Of a stretch of 64,000 nucleotides of DNA, positions 26,448-34,720 are shown piece by piece (position 1 is the stretch's first letter; each line of letters begins with the position of its first letter). The stretch comes from CAITSH01 sp025356665 (lineage in GTDB: Bacteria; Pseudomonadota; Gammaproteobacteria; Burkholderiales; SG8-39). The notes beneath the pieces were generated by a model. That model was not told where the DNA came from and searched no databases. It saw nothing but the letters and a program-made list of their open reading frames with translations. The DNA lies in assembly GCA_025356665.1 (NCBI GenBank), contig JANXRV010000128.1:1-64000 (forward strand), read 5' to 3'. Both the position numbers and the translations under genes were made by a program.

Positions 26448-28381
26448 ACACGAATCCCTACCTGCATTGGAAACTCGGCGCCGATGCCGACAATCTCACC
26501 TGGCTTCGCTTTGACAAGGCCGGTAGCGCAACCAACACCTTATCGGGCGGGGTCCTTGCCGAATTGAGCGCCATCCTCGATGCCCTCGCCGCCGCGCCGC
26601 CGCGAGGCCTGATCATATGTTCGGCAAAAGCATCGGGGTTCATCGCCGGTGCGGACGTGGAAGAGTTCGCAACGATCCGGTCTGCCGCCGACGGCCTCGC
26701 CATCGTGCGCCGCGGCTGGGACGTGCTCAACAAGCTCGCCTCCCTGCCCTTTCCGACACTGGCGCTGGTGCGCGGATTTTGCATGGGTGGCGGTCTGGAA
26801 CTTGCGCTGGCCTGCCGCTACCGTGTGGCCGTGGATGATCCCAAAACCCGCTTGGCACTGCCCGAAGTCATGCTCGGCATCCTGCCTGCGTGGGGTGGCG
26901 TGAAGCGCCTGCCACGCCTTGTCGGGCCGGCCGCAGCGCTGGACATGCTGATGACCGGAAAAGGCATAGACGCCAAACGCGCCCGGCAAATGGGACTGGT
27001 TGACGCAAACGTGCCGCCGCGCATCATGGAGAACACGGCGCGCATGATGCTGATGGAGGCGCCGCCAGCGCGTAAACTGCCCTTCCTGATGGCGCTCATG
27101 AACGGCCCGCTCAAGGGCATCGTCGCCGCGCAGGCGCGCAAGCAACTCGCCACAAAGGCGCGGCGCGAGCACTACCCGGCACCCTACGCCATCCTTGACC
27201 TGTGGCAAAAATACGATGGCGACCCGTTTGCGCCACCGCCCGGCGATCGGGCATCGGTGGTCACACTCATCGAGGGCGATACGGCGCGCAACCTGATTCG
27301 CATTTTCTTTTTGCAGGAACGCATGAAGGCGTTGGGCAAGGACAGCAGCTTCACCGCAAAGCACGTGCATATCATCGGTGCCGGCGTGATGGGCGGCGAT
27401 ATCGCGGCGGTGTGTGCGATGCGCGGGCTGACGGTGACGCTGCAAGACCAGAACGCCGAACGGATCGCCCCGGCAATGCAACGCGCCGCCGAACTGTTCC
27501 AACGCCGCCTGCGCGACAAGGCGCGCATCCGCGATGCGACTGACCGGATGGTTCCCGATATCACCGGCGACGGGGCACGCCACGCCGATGTGATCATCGA
27601 GGCTATTTTCGAAAACCTTGAGGCGAAGCGGGCACTTTTCGCGAAGCTGGAAAAAATCGCCAAGCCGGGCGCGATAATGGCCACAAATACGTCAAGCTTG
27701 AAACTGGCGGATATCGCCGCAAACCTTGCCCGCCCCCCGCGTCTTGTGGGCATACATTTCTTCAATCCGGTAGCGCAGATGCAACTGGTCGAAATCGTCT
27801 CAGCCGGCAACACCGACGCGGCGATCGCGGGCAACGCCGCCGCCTTCGTGCGCCAGATCGACAAGCTGCCGCTGCACGTCAAGGACGCCGCGGGCTTTTT
27901 GGTCAACCGTGTGCTCGGTCCTTATATGGCCAACGCGTTTCGACTGGCAGACGAGGGAATCGCGATCGAGACCATAGACGCGGCGATGGAACAATTCGGC
28001 ATGCCCATGGGGCCGATTGAACTGGCAGACACCGTGGGCCTGGATATTTGCGTGCACGCCGGAACGGCGCTTGCAGGTGCGAATGCCAAGCCGCCCAAAC
28101 GCCTGATGGAACTGGTCAACTCCGGCAAGCTGGGCAAAAAAACCGCTGGCGGCTTTTACCAATGGATCAAGGGCAAGCCGCAGAAACACCCGCCGGGAAA
28201 AATTGACGAAGGTTTGATTGAGCGCCTGATACGTCCGTACCTGGATGAAACACAAAAAGTCGTCGCCGAGGGCATCGTCGCCGACGCCGATCTGGCTGAC
28301 GCCGGACTGATCTTCGGCACAGGCTTCGCGCCCTTCCGCGGCGGCCCCATGCACCACCTGAAAACCCGCGCCAGTCGCTGA
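26444..28381 (+). CDS. fadJ: Fatty-oxidation complex alpha subunit (enoyl-CoA hydratase / 3-hydroxyacyl-CoA dehydrogenase)
   Basis: 645 residues from GTG 26444 (GTGA overlap with the thiolase stop). The N-terminal crotonase domain has the oxyanion segment SGFIAGADVEEFA and LPEVMLGILPAWGG. The C-terminal dehydrogenase opens with the Rossmann loop IIGAGVMGGDIAA and includes the catalytic GIHFFNPVAQM region. It is about 70 residues shorter than E. coli FadJ. Together with FadE and the thiolase it gives a full beta-oxidation cycle. Confidence 0.92.
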   Translation: MNTNPYLHWKLGADADNLTWLRFDKAGSATNTLSGGVLAELSAILDALAAAPPRGLIICSAKASGFIAGADVEEFATIRSAADGLAIVRRGWDVLNKLASLPFPTLALVRGFCMGGGLELALACRYRVAVDDPKTRLALPEVMLGILPAWGGVKRLPRLVGPAAALDMLMTGKGIDAKRARQMGLVDANVPPRIMENTARMMLMEAPPARKLPFLMALMNGPLKGIVAAQARKQLATKARREHYPAPYAILDLWQKYDGDPFAPPPGDRASVVTLIEGDTARNLIRIFFLQERMKALGKDSSFTAKHVHIIGAGVMGGDIAAVCAMRGLTVTLQDQNAERIAPAMQRAAELFQRRLRDKARIRDATDRMVPDITGDGARHADVIIEAIFENLEAKRALFAKLEKIAKPGAIMATNTSSLKLADIAANLARPPRLVGIHFFNPVAQMQLVEIVSAGNTDAAIAGNAAAFVRQIDKLPLHVKDAAGFLVNRVLGPYMANAFRLADEGIAIETIDAAMEQFGMPMGPIELADTVGLDICVHAGTALAGANAKPPKRLMELVNSGKLGKKTAGGFYQWIKGKPQKHPPGKIDEGLIERLIRPYLDETQKVVAEGIVADADLADAGLIFGTGFAPFRGGPMHHLKTRASR

Positions 28382-28565
28382 TTTACGGCTAGTTTGGGCT
28401 CCAAAATGTGGCGCATGCATGCCTCGGCTGAAGTCCCAGGCAGCTTCGATGTGCTTGCAACAAACCGTCCGTAACAGCATCGCCCCCTCCCCCGCACATC
28501 GCCTGGAAACCGGTGCCAGATGGTCGTTTCCGGGCATCGTACTGTTTTTTCTGCGGGCGACTACA

Positions 28566-28970
28566 ATGGATACCATGATAGAAATCAAACTCCCCCAAGG
28601 CAAGGAACCGGTGCTACGGGTCGTGCCCATGCCGGCCGACGCCAACCAGCACGGCGATATTTTCGGCGGCTGGATCATGTCGCAAGTGGACATTGCCGGC
28701 GGCGTGATGGCGGCGCGGCGCGCGCGCGGACGCGTCGCCACCGTGGCGGTCAATGCGTTCACTTTCAAGCAACCCGTACTGATCGGCGACGTCGTGAGTT
28801 TTTACGCCGACATCGTTGGCGTTGGCAACACCTCGATCACCGTCAACGTCGAGGTCTACGCACAACGCAATCCATCGAACCTCGAAACTGTAAAAGTCAC
28901 CGAAGCGACGCTCACCTACGTCGCCACCGATGAAGACCGCAAACCGCGCGCGGTGCCGCCCCAGACCTGA
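28566..28970 (+). CDS. yciA: Acyl-CoA thioesterase, YciA type (hotdog fold)
   Basis: 134 residues, the usual size for YciA. PADANQHGDIFGGWIMSQVD contains the conserved Asn-x-His-GDIFGG catalytic segment. VNAFTFKQPVLIGDVVSFYA and ITVNVEVYAQ complete the hotdog core. The start is ATG 28566; an upstream frame is open but non-conserved, and ATG 28575 is an alternative. It releases CoA from acyl-CoAs and probably balances CoA for the adjacent beta-oxidation operon. Confidence 0.92.
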   Translation: MDTMIEIKLPQGKEPVLRVVPMPADANQHGDIFGGWIMSQVDIAGGVMAARRARGRVATVAVNAFTFKQPVLIGDVVSFYADIVGVGNTSITVNVEVYAQRNPSNLETVKVTEATLTYVATDEDRKPRAVPPQT

Positions 28971-28972
28971 AG

Positions 28973-29058
28973 CCTGACACCTAACGCCTGACGCCTGACA
29001 CCTAACACCTGACACCTAACACCTGACGCCTAACACCTGACGCCTGCACACCTGCACA
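28973..29058. repeat. 7-bp tandem repeat array (CCTRACR)
   Basis: Ten head-to-tail copies of CCTGACA/CCTAACA variants run from 28973 to 29042, then two copies of an 8-bp CCTGCACA to 29058. The array fills the gap between yciA and the SDR gene and ends 13 bp before the SDR ATG, where a ribosome binding site would be expected. No spacers, so not a CRISPR. Confidence 0.95.
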
Positions 29059-29071
29059 CGCGCACCACAGT

Positions 29072-29920
29072 ATGCGAGAACTAAAAAACAAGGTCGCGAT
29101 TGTCACCGGCGCTGCGGGTGCGCTGGGAACCTCGCTCGCCCTGCGCTTTGCGGCCGAGGGCATGCGACTAGTCCTTGCCGATGTTGACGCAAGCGCCCTC
29201 GCGTCCACTGAAAAATCACTCAAGGCCTGCGGCGCGCAGGTGGTGTCATTGCCAGTCGATGTGTCGCAACTTCACGCTGTCAAAGCGCTAGCCGAACTGG
29301 CCTTGTCCGCATGGGGTGCGGCACACGTGGTGTGCAACAACGCCGGCGTCGCGCCGCTGGGGCCGGTTTGGGAAACGACCATCGCCGAATGGGACTGGGT
29401 GCTCGGGGTCAATCTCAAGGGCGTCATCCACGGTATGCAGGTGTTCACGCCACTGCTTCTGGCACAAAATGAGGGGCACATCCTCAACACCGCATCGGTC
29501 GCCGGATTGATTTCGCCTCCGGGCATGGGCGCTTACGCTGTGTCGAAACACGCCGTGGTGGCATTGTCCGAATGCCTTTATCACGACCTGGAGCAACGGG
29601 GCAGTGCGGTACGCTGCTCGGTGCTGTGCCCGGCGTACTTTCCCAGTGGCATCGCCGATTCGGACCGCAACCGCCCCGGCCCTGCAGCAGGGGACGGAGA
29701 GAAAAGCCCCGTGCGCCAGGCGCAGGAGGCGGACTTGCGCCACGCCGTGCGCTCAGGACGCCTGTCGGCGGACGACATCGCCGACGCCGGCGTGAATGCC
29801 GTGCTGGAAGAGCGTTTCTGGGTTCTGACGCATCCGGGAATTCTCGGTGCTGTGCGCGCACGCACCGAAGGCCTGCTGGCGAAAAAAAACCCCATCAGTC
29901 CATTCGCCATTAAAAGCTGA
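29072..29920 (+). CDS. Short-chain dehydrogenase/reductase
   Basis: 282 residues. The N-terminal NAD(P) loop is TGAAGALGTSLA; NNAGVAPLG and the catalytic Tyr-x3-Lys (YAVSKHAVVAL) are intact, with the Ser in NTASVAG. The cofactor acid DVDAS after strand 2 favours NAD(H). The substrate is unknown. It is directly downstream of the 7-bp repeat array, with no visible ribosome binding site. Confidence 0.9.
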   Translation: MRELKNKVAIVTGAAGALGTSLALRFAAEGMRLVLADVDASALASTEKSLKACGAQVVSLPVDVSQLHAVKALAELALSAWGAAHVVCNNAGVAPLGPVWETTIAEWDWVLGVNLKGVIHGMQVFTPLLLAQNEGHILNTASVAGLISPPGMGAYAVSKHAVVALSECLYHDLEQRGSAVRCSVLCPAYFPSGIADSDRNRPGPAAGDGEKSPVRQAQEADLRHAVRSGRLSADDIADAGVNAVLEERFWVLTHPGILGAVRARTEGLLAKKNPISPFAIKS

Positions 29921-29945
29921 CTCGCCCCCGGTACGAATCCCTTAA

Positions 29946-30026
29946 GTGACTGAAGTGACTGAAGCGACTAGAGCGACTAGAGCGACTGAAGCGACCGAAG
30001 CGACCGAAGCGACCGAAACGACTTGA
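29946..30026. repeat. 9-bp tandem repeat array (GYGACYGAA)
   Basis: Nine consecutive 9-bp units: two GTGACTGAA, two GCGACTAGA, one GCGACTGAA, three GCGACCGAA and a degenerate ACGACTTGA. It lies between the convergent SDR and GST genes. Unit variants are clustered, suggesting stepwise duplication. No spacers and no protein-like frame. Confidence 0.95.
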
Positions 30027-30049
30027 GCGAAAGCGCAACTACGGGCCCG

Positions 30050-30715
30050 CTAACTTGAAGCGGGCTTCGCCCGCGCCGTGATCATCGCCCTCTCAGCCGC
30101 CTTACGCTCTTCGTTGGTCTTGCTCACTGCGGGGTGTCCGCCAAGCGTTTTCAGGTAAGGCCTTATCGCGGCAATGCCCTCAAGCGGATCCATGCCATAA
30201 ATTTTCTTCCCGGCGATGGAAACCAGTGGCAGGTGTACCGCGGCGGCGCAATCGGCATGGGTGAATACGCCGCCGGCAATGTAAGGCGAAAACTTCGCCG
30301 TGACCGCCAGGGCCCGCACACCGCGCGAGAGTTCCGCCTTCACCTGCTCCTTCAGCTCCGGTGAAACCGTTCCGCCAAAAAATGCCTCACGGTACAGGCG
30401 GCGCGCCGGCAACTCGAGGTACAACTCGATGATCTCGATGATTTCGCGGCAGCGCGCACGTTCCAGCACATCCGCCGGATATAACGCCGGCTGCGGAAAC
30501 GCGTCTTCAAGATACTCGGCGATCGCCTGTGACTCGGACAACACCAGGCCATCCACATCCAGAAACGGAATCTTGCGCGCCGGCGACTGCTGCAGGCGCA
30601 GTGAGTCATGCGACACACCCACGTACTCCTCCACGAACGGAACGCCTTTGGCGAGCAAGATAATTTTTATCTTGTTGTAATAATTGCTGACGCCAAATCC
30701 GCAGAGCTTAATCAT
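30050..30715 (-). CDS. Glutathione S-transferase family protein
   Basis: 221 residues from ATG 30715; a GTG six bases upstream is possible. The N-terminal thioredoxin-like domain has SNYYNKIKIILLAKG, KIPFLDVDG and the glutathione-binding LSESQAIAEYLED. The C-terminal helical domain follows. The role may be detoxification or a glutathione-dependent catabolic step. The gene lies 21 bp after the acyl-CoA dehydrogenase on the same strand. Confidence 0.9.
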   Translation of the reverse strand: MIKLCGFGVSNYYNKIKIILLAKGVPFVEEYVGVSHDSLRLQQSPARKIPFLDVDGLVLSESQAIAEYLEDAFPQPALYPADVLERARCREIIEIIELYLELPARRLYREAFFGGTVSPELKEQVKAELSRGVRALAVTAKFSPYIAGGVFTHADCAAAVHLPLVSIAGKKIYGMDPLEGIAAIRPYLKTLGGHPAVSKTNEERKAAERAMITARAKPASS

Positions 30716-30736
30716 CCGCACCTACTTAGAGGTATT

Positions 30737-31939
30737 TCAGAGGTATTTCGCCAGCTCCAGCCTGCCGATCTGGTTGCGATGCACCTCGTCCGGGCCATCA
30801 GCAAAGCGCAGCGTGCGCGCGCTCTGGTAGGCATCGGCGAGCGGAAAGTCCTCGGACAGCCCCCCCGCGCCATGCGCCTGAATCGCCCAGTCGATGACCT
30901 TGCAGGCCATCAGCGGCGCAGCCACCTTGATCATGGCGATCTCCGCCTTGGCGTGCTTGTTGCCGACCTTATCCATCATGTAAGCGGCCTTGAGCGTCAA
31001 GAGACGCGCCTGGTCGATCATGATTCGAGACTCGGCTATGCGCTCGAGCGTGACCGTCTGCTCAGACACCGGCTTGCCAAACGCCACGCGCGACTTGGTG
31101 CGCTTGCACATGAATTCAAGCGCACGCTCGGCGAGGCCCGTCAGGCGCATACAGTGGTGTATGCGGCCCGGCCCGAGGCGCCCCTGTGCGATTTCGAAGC
31201 CGCGTCCCTCGCCAAGAAGGATGTTGGCAGCGGGCACGCGCACATTCTCGAACACCATTTCGCCGTGGCCCTGCGGCGCGTCGTCATAACCGAACACCGT
31301 AAGAGGGCGCAGGACCTTGAGGCCGGCGGCATCACGCGGCACCAGCACCATAGACTGCTGCTGGTAACGGTTGGCGTTGGCCGGGTCGGTCTTGCCCATG
31401 ACGATGAATATGGCGCAGCGAGGATCGGGCGCGTTGGTGATCCACCACTTGCGGCCATTGATGACATAGTCGCCGCCATCGCGCGCAATGCTCAACTGGA
31501 TGTTGGTGGCGTCGCTCGATGCCACGTCGGGCTCGGTCATGGCGAAAGCCGAGCGAATCCTGCCCTCGAGCAGCGGTAGCAGCCATTGCTCCTGCTGCGC
31601 CGGCGTGGCGTAACGCAGCAGGGTCTCCATGTTGCCGGTGTCGGGGGCGTTGCAGTTGAATACTTCGGGCGCCCATGGCACACGGCCCATGATTTCGCAC
31701 AGCGGCGCGTATTCCAGGTTGTTCAGCTCGCCGCCGTGATCCTTTGGACGCCACAGGTTCCACAGGCCGGCGGCGCGCGCCTTGACCTTGAGTTCGCCTA
31801 TCAGTTTGGGCACCTGCCAACGGTCGCCCTCGGCGACCTGGTGGTGAAAAGTCTTTTCGTTGGGATAGATGTTCTCTTCCATGAAGGCCTTGAGCTTTTG
31901 CTGCAGCGCCTTGACCTTGTCCGAATATTCGAAGTCCAT
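30737..31939 (-). CDS. Acyl-CoA dehydrogenase, ACAD10/11-like
   Basis: 400 residues from ATG 31939, preceded by AAGGAA. FAD and substrate segments AFAMTEPDVASSDATN, INGRKWWITNAPDPRC and the C-terminal HGAGGLSEDFPLA are present. NCNAPDTGNMETLLRY and GRLGPGRIHHCMRLTG are typical of the ACAD10/11 branch. Those enzymes partner with an APH-type kinase to process 4-hydroxyacyl-CoAs, as in LvaC/LvaA of Pseudomonas putida levulinate catabolism. Just such a kinase is encoded immediately upstream, so the same chemistry is inferred here. Confidence 0.9.
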   Translation of the reverse strand: MDFEYSDKVKALQQKLKAFMEENIYPNEKTFHHQVAEGDRWQVPKLIGELKVKARAAGLWNLWRPKDHGGELNNLEYAPLCEIMGRVPWAPEVFNCNAPDTGNMETLLRYATPAQQEQWLLPLLEGRIRSAFAMTEPDVASSDATNIQLSIARDGGDYVINGRKWWITNAPDPRCAIFIVMGKTDPANANRYQQQSMVLVPRDAAGLKVLRPLTVFGYDDAPQGHGEMVFENVRVPAANILLGEGRGFEIAQGRLGPGRIHHCMRLTGLAERALEFMCKRTKSRVAFGKPVSEQTVTLERIAESRIMIDQARLLTLKAAYMMDKVGNKHAKAEIAMIKVAAPLMACKVIDWAIQAHGAGGLSEDFPLADAYQSARTLRFADGPDEVHRNQIGRLELAKYL

Positions 31940-31988
31940 TTTTCCGTTCCTTTTTGCAAACCATGACAACGTCAATAATACGACTCTC

Positions 31989-32076
31989 TAAGCCCCTCCC
32001 CCTTGACGGGGGAGGGCCGGGGAGAGGGTGAATGCAAGCAACCACGAATCACTTGCCCCCCTCCCCCAATGAGGGA
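31989..32076. repeat. REP-like GC-rich palindromic element
   Basis: A perfect 8-bp stem CCTCCCCC / GGGGGAGG with a 5-base loop sits at 31995-32015. GGGGAGAGGG follows, and a second small palindrome CCCTC...GAGGG lies at about 32060-32075. The composition matches dispersed extragenic palindromes common in Proteobacteria. It lies between two same-strand genes and could influence mRNA ends. Confidence 0.5.
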
Positions 32077-32085
32077 CGAAACCTA

Positions 32086-33165
32086 CTACATACTGTTTCG
32101 CTTGTCCGATTGCTTGGCAAAACGCCAGCCGATTTGCGCCAGCGGCCCGGCACGCCTGCCGGCATCCAGCGCCTGCTGGCTGGCGGCGATGCCATCAAGC
32201 GCGCGCTTCATCACGCCCTGCAAAATCGCGGCGATGCGAAACAAGTTGTAGGCAAGGTAGAAATCCCAATGCTGCGACGCGATGCTCTCGCGCCCGGTGC
32301 GCCGGCAATACTGTTCGATATAGGCCTGCTCGGAGGGAATCCCCAGTGCCGCAAGATCAAGTCCGGCGATGCCACGAAACTGCGCCGGTGGAATGTGCCA
32401 GCCCATGCAGTTGTAGGAAAAATCCGCCAGCGGATGCCCCAGCGTCGACAATTCCCAGTCCAGTATGGCCACCACGCGCGGCTCATGCGGATGGAATATG
32501 AGGTTGTCCATGCGATAGTCACCGTGTACCACGGCAGTTTCATCGCCGGCGGGAATGTGCTGTGGCAGCCAGGCGATAAGACGATCCATGGCTTCTATTT
32601 TTTCCGTCTCGGAGGCCTGGTACTGGCGCGTCCAGCGCGCGATCTGGCGTGCGAAGTAATTGCCCGGCTTGCCGTAATCGGCGAGTCCCGCAGCGGCATA
32701 ATCAACCGCGTGCAATGCGGCGATGACACGGTTCATTTCGTCGTATATGGCGGCGCGCTCAAGCGGCGGCAGACCGGGCAAGGACTGTTCCCAGAAAACC
32801 CGCCCCTCCACACACTCCATGATGTAGAACGCGCGCCCGAGCACCGACTCGTCCTCGCAAAGCGCCAGCATGCGCGGCACCGGGATGCCGCACTTCCCCA
32901 ACGCCCCCATGACACGATATTCACGCTCGATGGCGTGTGCGGACGGCAATAATTTGGCCGCCAGGCCTGGCTTGGAACGCATCACGTAACGGCGCCCCCC
33001 GGCCTCGAGACGGTAGGTCGGATTGGACTGCCCCCCCTTGAACTGCTCGACGACAAGCAAACCAGCGTAGCCCTCGACATGATTGCGCATCCAGGCTTCG
33101 AGCGCGGAGACATCGAAGCTGTGGCGACCGGCGACCGGCATGGTGCCGCTGAATTGCTCACTCAT
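32086..33165 (-). CDS. APH-family phosphotransferase, ACAD10/11 kinase-domain type
   Basis: 359 residues. The kinase-like fold has GGQSNPTYRL, the catalytic loop VVHGDYRMDNLIFH (HxDxxxxN) and the metal site ILDWELSTLGHPLADF (the DFG equivalent is DWE). This subfamily, unlike true aminoglycoside kinases, matches the kinase domain of ACAD10/11 and LvaA, which phosphorylates the hydroxyl of 4-hydroxyacyl-CoA. It lies on the same strand as the acyl-CoA dehydrogenase, 146 bp upstream. A resistance role is unlikely. Confidence 0.88.
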   Translation of the reverse strand: MSEQFSGTMPVAGRHSFDVSALEAWMRNHVEGYAGLLVVEQFKGGQSNPTYRLEAGGRRYVMRSKPGLAAKLLPSAHAIEREYRVMGALGKCGIPVPRMLALCEDESVLGRAFYIMECVEGRVFWEQSLPGLPPLERAAIYDEMNRVIAALHAVDYAAAGLADYGKPGNYFARQIARWTRQYQASETEKIEAMDRLIAWLPQHIPAGDETAVVHGDYRMDNLIFHPHEPRVVAILDWELSTLGHPLADFSYNCMGWHIPPAQFRGIAGLDLAALGIPSEQAYIEQYCRRTGRESIASQHWDFYLAYNLFRIAAILQGVMKRALDGIAASQQALDAGRRAGPLAQIGWRFAKQSDKRNSM

Positions 33166-33314
33166 GGGTTCAATATCACCCGCTCATCGCGGGTCTGTCC
33201 TACTCATTGGGGAGGCAATGCTAGCATGCCCAACCTCGTGCCATGGCCTGCGTGTAAGCAGCCGGTCACGCGCGCGGTGCCTGATGCCGCCAGAAAAACC
33301 AGTGCATCAATGCA

Positions 33315-34346
33315 TCAGAATACAGGCTTGGCGCGAAAATACTCGGCGCGGTCTATCGAACGCACGCGCACTTCGCGCACATCGACGCCCTGCAGCAGCT
33401 TGAGCGCCACGTCGGTGCCTGCAGCCCCCATGCCCCATATTTTTCGGTAGAGCTCTTCATGGGTTTTCACCACGGCCGCACCCACGCCGACGACAATGTC
33501 ACCGCGCTTGATCCCGGCCTTGTCAGCCGGACCATCGGGCGAAACACGCGTGACGAACAAGCGTCCCTGGACCTCTTCGGTGGCAAGGCCCAGCCAGGGA
33601 CGCCCATCACCGGCAGCCCGCCCCTTGAGCACAAGATCCTGCAGTATGGGCTTCACCAGGTCGATCGGAATGAACATGTTGCCGGGCAGCGGCGTGCCCC
33701 GTTCCACGGTATCGCGCACCAGCAGCGAGCCGATGCCGACAAGCCTGCCGTCACGCCCCACCAGGGCGGCCCCCGCCCAACTGAGCGTCGGCGGCGAGGT
33801 GAATATCGCCTCATCGAGCAGGTACTCCCAACTACCGGCGAACTGGCGCTTGGCGACCACATAGGCGGGTGTGGCGGCCTCCCGCCCGCCAAAGGGCAGC
33901 ACCATCACCGGCTCGCGCACCGCCAGCGCCGACGACAGCCCCATTGCGATGGGCTTAACCCCCATCGGCATTTGCGCCTTCAGCAGGCCAAAACCGCTCG
34001 CATGGTCATAACCCACCAGCGTGGCGGGAACGGTCTTGTGCTCCGCGGTGGTGACTTCAATCGCTTCGGACTCGATGACAATGTAGCCCACAGTGAGGAT
34101 GTGGCCCTCGTTGTCGATGACCACACCGGTACCCTCGCGCGTGCGTCCCAGTGATGAATTGGAGCGCGCATCTTCGAGCGCCTTGCTGCGTACCCTGACA
34201 ACGGCGCCAAGCATCTGCTCGGTTTCAAGCGCGCGGTCCTGCTCCGCCCGAACGCGCTCATCCGGCGCCGCCAAGCAATCGGGAACCGTGACGAGGCAGC
34301 AAGCCATTGCCAGCCCGGCAACAGTTTTGATCGATTTCATATCCAT
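33315..34346 (-). CDS. HtrA-like PDZ protein with a degenerate catalytic triad
   Basis: 343 residues. A signal peptide (about 1-27) is followed by a trypsin-like HtrA domain (about 40-235) and one PDZ domain (about 245-330, VSPDGPADKAGIKRGDIVVGVG). All three catalytic residues appear changed: the His of ILTNxHVV is Tyr88 (ILTVGYIV), the Asp of DLALLK is Gly118 (SGFGLLK), and the Ser of GNSGGPL is Ala191 (SWAGAAL). It is therefore probably a non-proteolytic binding or chaperone protein of the envelope. GGGGGTATCGAG lies before the ATG. Confidence 0.88.
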   Translation of the reverse strand: MDMKSIKTVAGLAMACCLVTVPDCLAAPDERVRAEQDRALETEQMLGAVVRVRSKALEDARSNSSLGRTREGTGVVIDNEGHILTVGYIVIESEAIEVTTAEHKTVPATLVGYDHASGFGLLKAQMPMGVKPIAMGLSSALAVREPVMVLPFGGREAATPAYVVAKRQFAGSWEYLLDEAIFTSPPTLSWAGAALVGRDGRLVGIGSLLVRDTVERGTPLPGNMFIPIDLVKPILQDLVLKGRAAGDGRPWLGLATEEVQGRLFVTRVSPDGPADKAGIKRGDIVVGVGAAVVKTHEELYRKIWGMGAAGTDVALKLLQGVDVREVRVRSIDRAEYFRAKPVF

Positions 34347-34720
34347 CTCGATACCCCCCTCGTTTGCAATCCCGTTAAGCCCACGACCACATTGCGCCCC
34401 ATTTTTGCAGAGTCATCCTGGCAGGGTCATTCACGCCACGTTGACAAGCCCATTCTTATCCGAATCGACACCAATTTCCAGCCCTTAACGTGGGTCGGTG
34501 AAAATTTGCCGCTGCCTTCCATCATGCTGCGCACTTTTCAGTGCTGGTGATCAATTCGACAGATTCGTCCCGATTAAAACCTCGGCCAGACAAGCACGCC
34601 GGGCGGCTCAAGCGGGCACTTGCCTGATCAGTGCCGTTTTTATGACGTGACAGCACCATGCGGCAAAGCTAAGCTTTGCCACTGTTTCCCGCAAAACCCC
34701 TACTTCTTTGCAAAATTGCA
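34347..34720. other. Intergenic region before the MFS gene
   Basis: 374 bp between two divergent genes. No protein-like frame, RNA gene or strong hairpin was recognised. The promoters of both neighbours should lie here, but none could be assigned with confidence. Confidence 0.55.

Noticed and set aside
28973..30026. Possible CRISPR-like arrays
   Set aside because: Units are 7 and 9 bp and directly adjoining with no spacers, and no cas genes are present.
32086..33165. Aminoglycoside resistance gene
   Set aside because: The APH-like fold is real, but sequence and neighbours match the ACAD10/11 kinase group rather than resistance enzymes.
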